Under the pieces are notes generated by a model. The model searched no databases. It saw nothing but the letters and a program-made list of their open reading frames with translations, and was not told the origin of the DNA. Source: Chara braunii (Eukaryota > Streptophyta > Charophyceae > Charales > Characeae). Taken from it: a stretch of 29,747 nt of DNA. Within the stretch, counting starts at the first letter, position 1, and each line of letters starts with the position of its first letter. Below are positions 1-9,171 of this stretch, piece by piece. Position numbers and translations under genes: made by a program. The stretch spans positions 1,154,294 through 1,184,040 of the forward strand of contig BFEA01000121.1 in NCBI GenBank assembly GCA_003427395.1, in the 5' to 3' direction.

Positions 1-329
1 TCCCATCCTCCTACTACTCACCTTTGTCCTCTTATCCTGGTTTCCTACATCCCCATAACTCCCATCAAGAGAGAGGGAGATAGGTAAACATCTCTCCTCC
101 CCTAACCGAGGATTCGAACGACTTTCACTCAAACTCCATCCTTGCTCGTGCATACCGCACGCACTCCACGCTCGCTTCAATTTCCTCTCTTTCTCCCTCA
201 TCTCGACCTTTGACAGGACGTCAACGGATAATCCTCTGTTGACGTCAGCCCACACCCTTCTTGAAGGCAGACTAGTTGATCGGCGGGGTCCCATATCCTT
301 CGGATGACTATTGTCAAAACCTTCAAAAC

Positions 330-720
330 CCCAACTCCCTCCTCCTCCTCCTCATCTTCCTTCTCCTCCTCCTCCTCCCCTTCCTTCTCCTCCTCCTCCT
401 CCTCCCGAGAATCCCTCCTACACCTGATGTTCGATCTCCTCCTTCACCACCTCCTCCTACTCCTCCTCCCGATGTTCCTGCTCCTCTCGAGACTCTATGC
501 CACCCTTCTACACCTGATGTTCCTCCTCCTCCTCCACATCCTTCTTCTCCTCCTCTTCCTTATCCTCCTCCTCTTACTCCTCCTTCTCCTCCTTCTCCTC
601 CTCTTCTTCGTTCTCCTCCTCCCCCCGAGAATCTGTGTCCTCCTACGCCTGATGTTCCCTCCCCCTCCTTCACCACCTCCAACCCCTCCTCCGCCTCCTC
701 CTAGACGTAATCTCCCTCCT
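330..720 (+). repeat. (CCT)n-type low-complexity tract
   Basis: This stretch is nearly all C and T, dominated by CCT and CTT triplets with imperfect longer repeats. The complementary strand is a polypurine (GGA)n tract. It explains the very long Leu/Ser/Pro-rich open frames here. Confidence 0.9.
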
Positions 721-1468
721 CCTATATCGGTTCTGACGGCTAACCCTCCTGCCTCTACATCACCTACTACTGATCCCCCGAAGGCTTTACTTCATTCTCC
801 TTTTTGTCCTGTTATTAATAGAGGAGCTGTTCCGCGCACTCCACGTGGCAAGCCTTCGCGCTCTCTTCTGCGCAGGTCGAACTCGTGCACCCACGGTTGT
901 TCCGTCACATGGCAACCCATCTTGCTCCTCGTATGCCCCCATGCCCAAGTTCCCGCCAAATCTTGGTCAAGCGTGGCGCCACGTGTGCTGCGCGCCAAGC
1001 GCAATGGCGCCCGTGCCGACTGCTCAAATCTTCCCTTCCCCTTCAGTCTCTCCCAACTCCTTTCATCCTTTCTACCACCAAAATTGAATGGCTCTGATTC
1101 GCCCGAAGAAGCACATTGTTTCGAGACAGGAGACACCACGGCCTGGCCGGGCAATCTCGCGGCGGCAGATCCCGACATCTGTCCTCCTGCCTCCCAACGA
1201 TCACAGTCTGAGGCGCGCGATGACGTCGGGATCCCTGCAGTGCTTATAGGGATTTCCATCACAGGAGAGAGAGAGAAGGGAAAAAGGGAGGAGCTCCTCG
1301 AGGAGCGGGAGGAGATCGGCCATACCATGACCTCTTGGACCCTGGGGGATGATTCATTTGTCCTTACCCTTCCCTTTGGGATCGGGGAGGGGGAGGTCCC
1401 TCTTGAAGGGAATGATATCAAATCCTCGGCTGCTATGGGCCGTAAGATCAAGTTGGTGCCCGTTCGAT

Positions 1469-1501
1469 CCCCAAGTCTTCCCCAAGTCTTCCCCAAGTCT
1501 T
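1469..1501. repeat. 11-bp tandem repeat, 3 copies
   Basis: CCCCAAGTCTT is present as three perfect head-to-tail copies (1469-1479, 1480-1490, 1491-1501). Confidence 0.95.
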
Positions 1502-1851
1502 CCAATCTCTTTTTCTCTTCCCTCAACTTCCACGCGGCTTTTCTCCAGCACCTCGTGTAAACACAGAACTTCGCGCGCTCCCTAGGTAAGTATATATCTA
1601 TGTGGTGTACTCTTAGGTCGAGAAAGTATACGGTCATTACATAAAAGTGATTTTTGTCCCAACCGCTGTTAGCTACCTGGTACCTGACTACCTCATAGGG
1701 GAAGATTTCCCGTCTGCTAATCGCGCTCTAACCTCGGAGTACTTTCCCACGCTCAGGATCACAAGGTTCACTCCATCCCGCAAACTTCCGCCTCCTTCCC
1801 GCTAGCTCCTCTTCAAGTAAGCTCATCTCCCGCGCAACATTTACAGGTCGT

Positions 1852-2766
1852 CTAATATTCTAAGTCAGTTAAGGCAAGTGCTACTAACATCCTGTCCGCA
1901 GATGTTCGTAAGACTAGATAGAAAGCTTCAAAGTCGTCGTTGTCTCCAAAATCCTCTATGTCTTCTAGAGTCTTAATAAACCCCTTCCAGTACCAGTCAT
2001 GGGCTGAGAGTATCCTCAGAACAGCGCCGTCAACTGTCACTCTCGCTAACTCTCCTGCCCTCCTGGCCTCCCTTTCTAGGAGTCTCTCAGTCTCCCTCGG
2101 TGTCTCGTGCCACGACCTAGACAAGGGGGGCCCATCGAAATGAGTCACACACAATATGTATTGAATCAGACGGTCGTTTTCAACTCCTACCCAGCGCCCG
2201 ACCACTTGCGCCTCTCCTACCGCTTGCCAAGTATATTCTGCCTCCTCGATCACATCGAGCCTTGCCAGGTGCTCCACTTGCATTTTCACACAGGTCACCG
2301 ATCCATCTAACTTCCCCACGACATGCCAGGAAAACTGATCATTGGAATACTCAGTCGTACCCGGCATTGCCCCTTATCATCGTTCTGATGCTCCTTCCTC
2401 ACTTTCCTTTTCTTTCTGGTCGGTAGTCTCTGTCGACTCCTCCGTTCGTTTCCTCGACCCTGACGACTCCCCTGTTTCCTTGTCGTTACGATCTCTCGTC
2501 TTCACGCTCTCCAGGAAATCTAATCGCCACATCCTAAAGAGCTCTTTGCCCTCTCTAAGGAGACTCTCTAGTCCCTTCCATACTGCTTTTATCCTACGCA
2601 GTTCCCTCTCATTCTTACTGGTTCCGCAATCACAAATCTTGTTGCCGAACTCCTTGACTCGTTTTAAGACTGGTTCTAAAACATGCTCCTTAACTCTCTT
2701 CACTCTCTTATCTATATTTTCCATTCTCAGCTGCCCATCTTTCTCTAAGCTCCGAGCGCCTATCAC
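1852..2766 (-). pseudogene. Diverged module-array segment (terminal copy), unknown function
   Basis: This is one minus-strand frame, interrupted only by adjacent TGA and TAA codons at 2377-2379 and 2374-2376. The first part (2766-2380) encodes about 128 residues that are highly charged, rich in Lys, Glu and Arg, probably helical at first and then Ser/Glu/Lys-rich and disordered. The second part (2367-1852, about 171 residues, ending in TAG) looks folded. Its piece ENDRLIQYILCVTHFDGP lines up with DRDWIAYAQFIGGP in the unit at 4911-6144 and LDSRYIYYSLVIVGP in the unit at 6213-7300, so I take it as a third copy of the same domain. The downstream helix-rich tail is not conserved. No known family is recognised. 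The listed GTG start is unlikely to be real in a plant nucleus. It is either an exon pair of a multi-exon gene or a decayed copy. Confidence 0.4.
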
Positions 2767-3250
2767 ATCTTACTCCGAGCTTTCGTGGGTGTCTCGTCTC
2801 GAACTATCTCTATGCGCACAACCCCCTTCACGCAGACAACCATCTCATACACCATCCACCTCTGCGTCGTTATTTCCCTCAGTGCTCCTAACCTCTGCTC
2901 CCGAATGACATCCTCCACAAGTTCTTTGTACCCACTGTAAGACCGCTCCTCACTTATATTCACCCTCAGGGGAATCTGTAGCGTTCCTTTATCGCGTGCT
3001 AAGCATCTAGAAACCACTGGCGCATACGGGAGTCACCGCAAGGAAGGCTCATATCGCTCCTCAACAGGCAGACGGCTCGTCCACGAGTCGGAACCTCTGC
3101 GATCCCACCGGAGAGAGTACGAAGCTTGGGGTCTATGTCGATACAGCGCTGGCTCACGCTTTGTCATGTCAATGCAACCAGACTCATACTCTGCTCCTCG
3201 TTTCCACTACCGTCTCGTCAAAGAACAACTTTGCGCGTAGGTATCCCGCC
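2763..3250 (-). pseudogene. Diverged module-array segment, strand-helix-strand-like module
   Basis: A minus-strand frame is open from about 3250 to 3036, stops at a TGA (3033-3035), and continues in the same frame to a second TGA (2763-2765). The part from 3017 down contains a short predicted strand (IPLRVNI), an amphipathic helix (GYKELVEDVIREQRLGALRE) and another strand followed by a DET motif (VYEMVVCVKG, then IVRDETP). The segment at 3184-3477 shows the same order (YEVMVWSAG, then LFFDETVVETRSR), so the two are paralogous. The frame overlaps the next one down by four bases (GTGA), which I take as coincidence plus a frameshift, not as a bacterial-type junction. Function unknown. Confidence 0.4.
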
Positions 3251-3477
3251 GACCATACCATCACCTCGTACGTTACCTTCGTTTGGAAGGTCACGCACTC
3301 GAGGACTCCTGGCCGGTACTCGCGTATGAATTCTCTGGTTCGTCCTAGGCACTCCTGTTCTGTCAGGTCCTCGTCTATCCGTGCCCTAAGTAAGACGGTC
3401 ACTGCAAAGCCTTCGTTCACTAATTGCCTGCTTACATTACCCCCTGTAGTCACCCTTCCCGGCATACCTCCTACCTT
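3184..3477 (-). pseudogene. Diverged module-array segment, paralogue of the one below it
   Basis: About 97 residues lie between a TAG and a TGA. After a short N-terminal piece there is a strand (AVTVLLRARI), a helix (LTEQECLGRTREFIREYRPG) and a strand pair with the YEVMVWSAG and FFDET motifs shared with 2763-3017. The helix-strand pattern also resembles REEVERLYGPTKVMRTTF in the large unit at 4911-5825. The frame is shifted relative to both neighbours, so it is either one exon or a frame-shifted remnant. No family is recognised. Confidence 0.4.
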
Positions 3478-4265
3478 CTATGCTCAAACAGGTATCTCAA
3501 ATCCTCTAGACCGACGTACTTATCCTCTACTCGTCTTCGACAATAATGAACGAGATCGTCCGGCCTCAAGCAATCCACCAAGCAGGTAGCATCAATAAGG
3601 TCTTTTAAGGTCTCCTTGTCCGGTTGCCCCCACCTTACGCAAACTGCGTAGTACGCCTCCTTAAATTGATGCGCTAGCCCTAACCAGAGCGCGTACAGCG
3701 TGTGGTCAACTACTTTAGTCAGGTGGTCCATGCTCCCATAGGTTTGTTCTATTACGAACGTAGGGAGAGTTAAGCTTCAACTCTCTACAGGGTAGAAGAC
3801 TGGGTGCGAGGGCCCAGTTAAGACGCAGACGGTGAACGGTCTCTCTCTTGCAAAACTTGTCAGCCGCCGTCTCACAATTGATCTTGTTAAGACCTCGTAC
3901 TTCCACCAGTCCCTGCTAACACCGACGAGTGTTAGCCCTATCTCAAGGTCTCGTGTTTTGTCAAACACAAGATGCCCAATCCCTTCCAGTCGTCGAGGGA
4001 TATCAAACCCTTTATCGTCTAAGATCACCATCCACAGGAAGACATCTCTAGCTAACCAGGTACCAAAGTGCCTGATCGGTACGCTCACTATTTCCTCCAA
4101 GTGCACCGGGAGAGGAATATCGTACCCCACAACCGTCTCTCTTGGTCCTATCAGTTTCCTCACTCTATAGGAGTCCGAATCACGCGTCAGAACGTAGGTC
4201 AACCATGCATCCGAGCCGCTCCTCATCACACTATCCGCCTCATCGATCCTTGTCAGAGGTCTATC
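3471..4265 (-). pseudogene. Diverged module-array segment with a helical C-terminal piece
   Basis: One minus-strand frame is open from 4265 to 3471, interrupted only by a TGA at 3777-3779, and ends in TAG. The first 160 or so residues begin with SDAWLTYVLTRDSDSYRV, which resembles DVYLWTYVVETFETD in the unit at 4911-6144. They continue with a strand, VPI and ARDVFLWMVILDDKGF, again similar to DRDWIAYAQFIGG in that unit. The last 100 residues, after the TGA, look mostly helical and contain several Cys (CLVDCLRPDDLVHYCRRR) with no counterpart I can see elsewhere in the array. Upstream, the reading passes to another frame within about 10 bases (4266-4276), consistent with a small indel. Function unknown. 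Confidence 0.4.
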
Positions 4266-4273
4266 TCAAGGGA

Positions 4274-4771
4274 TCAAAAACCCAAGTGCGAGTGTCCTTG
4301 ATCTCTAATCCGCGTTACTAACTCTATCATCTCATGCCATCCATACCTAGATAGGTTCTTCCCTGTGACTGGAGGAGCTGGAATCTCTTCGAACACTTCG
4401 ATCCTAGTATGTCAACTAACTATCTTCCCTTCTTGTTGTAAGCGGTATACCTCTCCTATCACGAATTTAACCACGCTCTCCAACGCTCTCTCACTTAGAT
4501 TTCCGCTTGGCCGGGTCGCAGGAACGTAGATCCGCACGTCGTACTCGTTAAGGGTAACGAAGCGATATGTAAGAATGTACACCCGTCGGTGATCTATCCC
4601 TCCTCCCTGGACATACTCGTATATAACGAGCTCGTATGGAAGAACCTCTCTCCTCGTCCTCTCGTTCAGGGATCGTATGACGTCATTAATTTCCTCTTTT
4701 GTAGGGCCTCGTCCCTCAGTGAGTAGCTGGTCCCAATATACCCGTCTAAAGGACATCACATGCCTGCCTAT
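4274..4771 (-). pseudogene. Diverged module-array segment with two to three short modules
   Basis: A minus-strand frame is open from 4771 (after TAG at 4772-4774) and interrupted by a TGA at 4412-4414. It then reads on in the same frame to a TGA at 4274-4276. The protein repeats a strand-helix pattern: TKEEINDVIRSLNERTRREV, then LSERALESVVKFVIGEVYRL, then after the TGA a strand (RIEVFEEIPAPP) and a helix (WHEMIELVTRIRDQ). The second helix resembles GYKELVEDVIRE at 2763-3017 and LGRTREFIREY at 3184-3477. The continuation across the TGA looks as protein-like as the part before it. No known family is recognised. Confidence 0.4.
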
Positions 4772-4910
4772 CTATAATCCCCACCATCGTCTCTACCTCT
4801 CTCCCAACTTTTTCTCCTTTCCCCAAACACCTATGCTAAAAAAATCTACGACTATCCTCGGGACCTACACTATCCGTGCCTCGGTTATGTGAACACACTC
4901 GCTGCCTCTG

Positions 4911-6144
4911 TCAATGACCCTCGTCCTCGTCCGACATATCCACATCTCTATCCTCGCCTATCTCGCGGCCCCAAGGAATATCCTCCTGTCCTTGGGCCTG
5001 TTGGAGGTGGCCCCAACGATCCTCCTTCGACACCTCTCCGCCTATGAGGTCAGCGCCCCCGTCCTGTTGGTCGGCGCCGCGCTCGTCAAGTCCCGGATCT
5101 CCCCAAGGCTGACCCTGATCTTCCCAAGGCTCTATGTCCTCAAAATCATGCCACTCTCTATCGTTCGGATACCAACCAACGTCCTCTCTCTCCGGGTATA
5201 TCCGCTGATAATGCTCCTCAACCTCCCAGCTCGAAATGAGGAGGGCAGGTTTGCTATCACTAGTCTTGCTCAAGAGTCGCGCCACACCCTCTAAGTAGTC
5301 CAAGGGTCTCTGAACCTCTCTCTCTAATGCTAACCAAAACTCTGGAGGCTGGTACGGGAAACGCGACTCGTGGTCCTCAGCCATTGCTAGAGCTCGAATG
5401 AACTCTATCAGTTGGAGACCTCTCTCCCCAACAAAAGGTCCCCCGATGAACTGTGCGTAAGCAATCCAATCTCGGTCCGTCAGTCCCCTACTCAAGCCAT
5501 CCAGCTCGAGGGTGGCGAAATAAGTCTCGGCAACGTGGCCCAAACCCCAGAGTTCCTCTGCCATAACGATCGGAACTCTCACTCGCAGTCGGATACTGGG
5601 AAATGGCAAGATCCCTCCAATCCGGAAAGTCGTCCTCATTACCTTAGTTGGACCATACAAGCGCTCGACCTCCTCACGAACACCCTCTGCGACATCCGAC
5701 AATATAGCTCTTGCCTCCTGCTCGCCTCGCCAGTCATCATTGACTAGCCCTTCAAAATAGATCGTCACCCCTACCGCGTGCGAGTAATAAATGTGACCTG
5801 TTACCTCTATACTCGTCCCGGGCGCTCACCACCAATGATTGTCCGTCTCGAAAGTCTCAACCACGTAGGTCCATAAGTATACGTCTGGCCCTAACAGCGT
5901 CAACCTCCAACCGGTCTGAAGTCGGGATCAAGGTCCAACCACACTCCTGGACGGTAGATCAAACTCTAGTAAGTTGGGCGCTACAATCTCAGGGGGCCTA
6001 AGCCATCTAGCACTGTCGATTGGAAATTCGACTCTGCCGACCGCTCTACCATCTGATCACGTCCAATAGTTACCTGACACTGGTGAACGGCTCCGCTCAA
6101 CCACTACCTCCTCTGGCTCCGCTCTATCCTCAAACTCACTCGTC
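4911..6144 (-). pseudogene. Full-length paralogous unit D (downstream copy), unknown function
   Basis: The unit reads in one frame with in-frame TGA at 6057, 5928 and 5826 and a terminal TGA at 4911. In order it contains: an N-terminal piece with ARWLRPPEIVAPNLLEFDLP; a piece with GWRLTLLGPDVYLWTYVVET; a strand (IEVTGHIYYSHAVGVTIYF); a helix with REEVERLYG; a core domain (LRVRVPIVMAEELWGLG, DRDWIAYAQFIGGP, LQLIEFIRALA); PPEFWLALERE; and an acidic, Trp- and Gly-rich tail rich in Asp, Glu and Gln. Nearly every piece has a counterpart in the same order in the unit at 6213-7300, so the two are a tandem duplication followed by strong divergence. The 285-residue open part (4911-5768) alone is the best coding candidate of the array. 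The homology runs through the TGA codons, so they either interrupt a decayed gene or are not read as stops. Confidence 0.5.
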
Positions 6145-6212
6145 TATCAATAACCCTCAGATCTAAATCCTCCTCTGTCTCTACACACTGCTCTGCAACT
6201 GCGCGGTCTCGC

Positions 6213-7300
6213 TCAGGCTCTGATGGCAACTCCTATCCGTGGGAAATGAGCATCGACGTCCTCGCCCTTTTCCTCGTCTATCGACTCATCGTCCTCCCGG
6301 TCCGAGTCTATCCAATCAGTCTCCCAGGCCTCCTCCTCTTCGTCCCATGCCCACTCGTCGTCGTCTGGCTCGTCCTTTATTAATCGGTATTTGTCCGCTC
6401 CAATAGTCTCGTAATATCGTATAAGCTGATAAACGGCTATAAGCGGCTCAGCATCCCCAGATCCCCACGAGTCTCAGTAGTTTGTGAAGAGACGACCTAT
6501 GCTAGTGGTGTAATCGGGCCCTGCTCGAAGCTCGCGATCCAGCAGGTCCCACACATACGCAGGCGGCGGCCGTCTCCGCTCGTAACCCTCGTCCCACCAG
6601 GGTCCAGACGAGGTGGAAGCAATCGACCGGATCAGCTCTATAAGCTGTATCCTCTCGTCTTCCCACCGTGGCCCGACGATCACTAGGGAGTAGTAGATAT
6701 AACGGGAGTCAAGATCCTCTCTCGACAATTGCTCGAGCTCCTCCGCAGTAAGATACGCCTCGACAATGCTGCCCACGCCACCAAATACCGTGTCGACCAC
6801 AAAGTCGGGAACCGTCATCCTCAGCCTAGAGCCCACATATGGGAAAAACCCGTCGCGAACAATCAAAAGCTCCTCGGAAATCACACGAGGTGGAAATCGA
6901 TCGGCCCACCTGGCGACCTCCAGCTCCTTCTCGAGTCGGAAGGCCTCCACCTCCTCCTTCAAGTATCTCTCGGTTCACCCGATGATCTCACAAGTTTTTG
7001 AAACTACAAGAGTCAGGTACAGGTAGGCCCTGACCTCCCCGTATGCGACCTCTCCTCGCCTCCCACACGCACTCCGGTCACGTCTCAGATCCCTGTGGAT
7101 CCAGAGTCAAGCTCCGGGCCTCAGGAGAATCGATCGCCACCTAAAAAGGCCATCGTACCAGTTAGTTGGCCGAGTTGGCAACGCGAATTCCACGAGCCCT
7201 CCTTCCACTAGCTTAGGAGGTTCAACCCCCCAATTGCGGGTAACTAGATATTCCTCGACTCTCGACGGCGGCCATATTCGCTCAACAGAGAACAAAGGAT
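6213..7300 (-). pseudogene. Full-length paralogous unit U (upstream copy), unknown function
   Basis: This is the upstream partner of the unit at 4911-6144 and lies in the same reading frame. In-frame TGA codons are at 7107, 6975, 6474 and 6213; I see no TAA or TAG and no frameshift within the unit. Shared pieces, in order: RNWGVEPPKLVEGGLVEFALP; RWRSILLRPGA; EVRAYLYLTLVV; a helix with KEEVEAF; the core (RLRMTVPDFVVDTVFGGVG, DSRYIYYSLVIVGP, IQLIELIRSIA); PPAYVWDLLDRELR; and, beyond the TGA at 6474, a piece with YQLIRYYETI and an acidic Asp/Glu/Trp tail matching the other copy's acidic tail. The frame is formally open back to 7523, but above about 7300 it reads through a GC-rich hairpin element and looks non-coding. 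A GC-rich repeat and an AT-rich stretch lie directly upstream. Confidence 0.5.
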
Positions 7301-7352
7301 ATAGGGTGAACGAGGGACGAGAGAAGAGGAAAAAAAGTTTTAAAAAACTTTC

Positions 7353-7417
7353 GGCAGCGCTTCGCCTCCCTCCCATTGGGATGGGGTTCGGGAAGCCGTC
7401 CCTCTGATAACGCTGCC
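7353..7417. repeat. GC-rich hairpin element, copy 1
   Basis: The 41-bp core at 7354-7394 matches three other copies at the same length without gaps. The outer arms GGCAGCG (7353-7359) and CGCTGCC (7411-7417) are perfectly complementary. Inside them CTTC (7360-7363) can pair with GAAG (7392-7395), and TCCC with GGGA around an ATT loop. Confidence 0.7.
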
Positions 7418-8109
7418 TACCTAGATCCAAGCCAAGTATAGATAGCAGGGGCACGGAATTCCGGACTCGGATTGGGCTAACAAGCCTTATACTCGAGTTC
7501 CCTCGAATATAAGGCGCGTGCACAACTCAAGGAAATTCAGTCTACTGCATCCTCAAACGTACCTCTGAACTACATACGCTGTTCCCCAGGAAAAAAACAT
7601 AACAAGAGCCTCTCGTACCTTCTTTCCAAATTTTTAGGCCATTTTCATAATTTAGGAAAATTTTATTTGTCTAAATTAACAAAAATTACTTACAACTGAG
7701 AAGAAAGCACTACCCCACGTTCAACGCTTAGGGGATCGTAATGTAAAGCCTGGTGAGTAACGCGGCAAGTGCGTACTTCTTTTTTAGCTTTCACTTTCTA
7801 TTTATTTCTAATTTTCATCAAATAAATACAAAAAAATATTTTACTTATCGAAAATTCTCATTGCTGGCTTCAGACCCTCGGGAATAGACCAGTAGGTTCA
7901 CCCGAATCCGGTTACTGCCGCTTCTCTTTCCCTTCCTGCTCCAAGGGATTTTCGTGTATTTTCCTATTATAAAATTAAAAAAAATGTATTCAGTTAAGAA
8001 AAATTCCCTTTCTTAATTTATATATATTAAGGGTCAATGTATATATAAGCCCGCTGATTATAAGGATTTTTTTTAAGGATAAGAATAAATTTTCGCGAAT
8101 TTACCAAAA

Positions 8110-8157
8110 TTTCGATAGCACTTCGCCTCCCCCTGTTGGGATGGGGTTCGGGCGAAA
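8110..8157. repeat. GC-rich hairpin element, copy 2
   Basis: The core matches the consensus, including GTTGGGATGGGGTTCGGG. TTCGCC (8122-8127) pairs perfectly with GGCGAA (8151-8156), and TTTCG (8110-8114) with CGAAA (8153-8157) offers an alternative outer arm. CGCTGCC recurs just downstream at 8168-8174. Confidence 0.7.
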
Positions 8158-8296
8158 CCCTCAAACAGCGCTGCCGAAAAGGGAATATAAAAAAAAATAA
8201 TGAAAAAAAGAATAATTAAGTTTTACTTGATTTTTAATTATTTTTGTTAATTAATTAACAAAAATTCAAATTAAAAAGGGGAATTTCGAAAGATTC

Positions 8297-8341
8297 CGAC
8301 AGTAGTTTCCCTCCCCTTGTTAGGATGACGTTCGGGAGAAC
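8297..8341. repeat. GC-rich hairpin element, copy 3 (most diverged)
   Basis: The element aligns without gaps to the other copies but has several substitutions in the core (TTAGGATGACGTTCGGG). TCCC (8308-8311) pairs with GGGA (8334-8337), and GTT (8305-8307) with AAC (8339-8341) across a one-base bulge. Confidence 0.6.
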
Positions 8342-8464
8342 AAGTAAAAGTAAATGAAAAAGTCAAACAAACGACCTTACACAATTTTAGACATTTAACT
8401 GTTTTTTTTTAATTAATTTTAGGTAACACCATTTTAAATAAAAATAATTCCCCCAAAAAAAATT

Positions 8465-8508
8465 GGCAACAATTTCCCTCCCTCCGTTGGGATGGGGTTC
8501 AGGAAATT
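8465..8508. repeat. GC-rich hairpin element, copy 4
   Basis: The core contains CCGTTGGGATGGGGTTC. AATTTCC (8471-8477) and GGAAATT (8502-8508) are perfect 7-bp arms whose sequence differs from those of copies 1 and 2 while pairing is kept. Confidence 0.7.
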
Positions 8509-8736
8509 TTCCCTTAATTACAAAAGAAAAAAATAAAATAAACGAAGTTAAAATCTTAGGTTCTTGCATTTTTATTGGTTTGTTTATTTTGATTTTTAAT
8601 TATTTATTGTAACAAAATTTCCCGAATTAAAAATTTTTAATTATACAAAAAAAAATTTTCACAAACTTTTTCTGTAACAATACGAAAAATAGAAGTTATA
8701 GCCTCACTCTATTTACCCTACTTTTTCAAATTGGTA

Positions 8737-8762
8737 TTAGGGTTTTACCCGAATTAGGGTTT
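8737..8762 (-). promoter_or_regulatory. Two telo-box motifs (AAACCCTAA on the minus strand)
   Basis: TTAGGGTTTT (8737-8746) and TTAGGGTTT (8754-8762) lie 7 bp apart. On the minus strand these read AAACCCTAA, the plant telo-box, which is found in promoters and 5' leaders of plant genes such as ribosomal protein genes. No gene start is seen close by on either strand, so a regulatory role is only a possibility; short interstitial telomere repeats are the alternative. Confidence 0.4.
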
Positions 8763-9131
8763 CCGCTAATTATGGTTTTGGGTTTTGTGCGCAACCGCAC
8801 ACGCACCGCAAAATCCCGGATCACCGCAAAAACTTTCCATGAGATTCCTTTAGGTCTGAGGTAAAAAGTTATGGGATTACCTTCTTTTATTTTTTCTCCA
8901 TTTTATTTATACAAAATTACAAAAAAAACACAATTTTTTTTTTTTCCTCTTTCTTCCTGTACCTGTTGGAGTCCGCCGTTTACTGAAGCGAAGTCCGTTT
9001 TCCCCGATTAAGGTCTTAAAATGTCGAGAAAAATATACTGGACAACTTCGATCTGGGCGAGGTTCCCCAGATTCCGCTCCTATTTCCCGCAATTAATAAA
9101 AAAAAAAAACGGGAAATTTTGAAATAATAAG

Positions 9132-9134
<3 letters not shown>

Positions 9135-9167
<33 letters not shown>
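9135..9167. repeat. (AT)n microsatellite
   Basis: Uninterrupted AT dinucleotides over about 33 bp. Confidence 0.95.

Positions 9168-9171
<4 letters not shown>

Larger units (their letters stand above)
276..1560 (+). pseudogene. Proline-rich, pyrimidine-rich reading region, possibly a decayed coding sequence
   Basis: I do not recognise a gene here. About 330-720 is almost pure CCT/CTT triplets, which read as Pro, Leu or Ser depending on frame. The Pro-rich reading moves through all three plus frames (about 330-405, 405-655 and 655-720 onward), as expected if a Pro-rich coding repeat had gained single-base slippage changes. A PTPDV-type peptide recurs at nucleotides 418-432, 508-522 and 643-657, which is more specific than simple CCT repetition. 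From 655 a frame stays open to 1560, including a Pro/Arg-rich piece and then an ordinary-looking segment with no motif I can name. It could be an extensin-like or gag-like remnant, or only low-complexity sequence that stays open by composition. The opposite strand is also open over 792-1637, which weakens the coding case. Confidence 0.2.

Noticed and set aside
86-150. tRNA-like B box on the minus strand (TTCGAATCC)
   Set aside because: The T-stem does not pair and no A box at the right distance was found.
792-1637. 281-codon minus-strand open frame
   Set aside because: No recognisable domain, overlaps an open frame on the other strand, and its openness follows from composition.
2763-2766. 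GTGA stop/start overlap as in bacterial operons
   Set aside because: The surroundings are eukaryotic, GTG is not a usual start there, and the neighbouring frames look like decayed pieces of one array.
7107-7523. 138-codon minus-strand frame taken as a whole gene
   Set aside because: Its first 75 or so codons run through a GC-rich hairpin repeat and AT-rich DNA; only the last part (below about 7300) belongs to the paralogous unit.
7751-7764. Small-subunit rRNA-like string (GGTGAGTAACGCGG)
   Set aside because: Only about a dozen bases match; the flanks bear no resemblance to rRNA.
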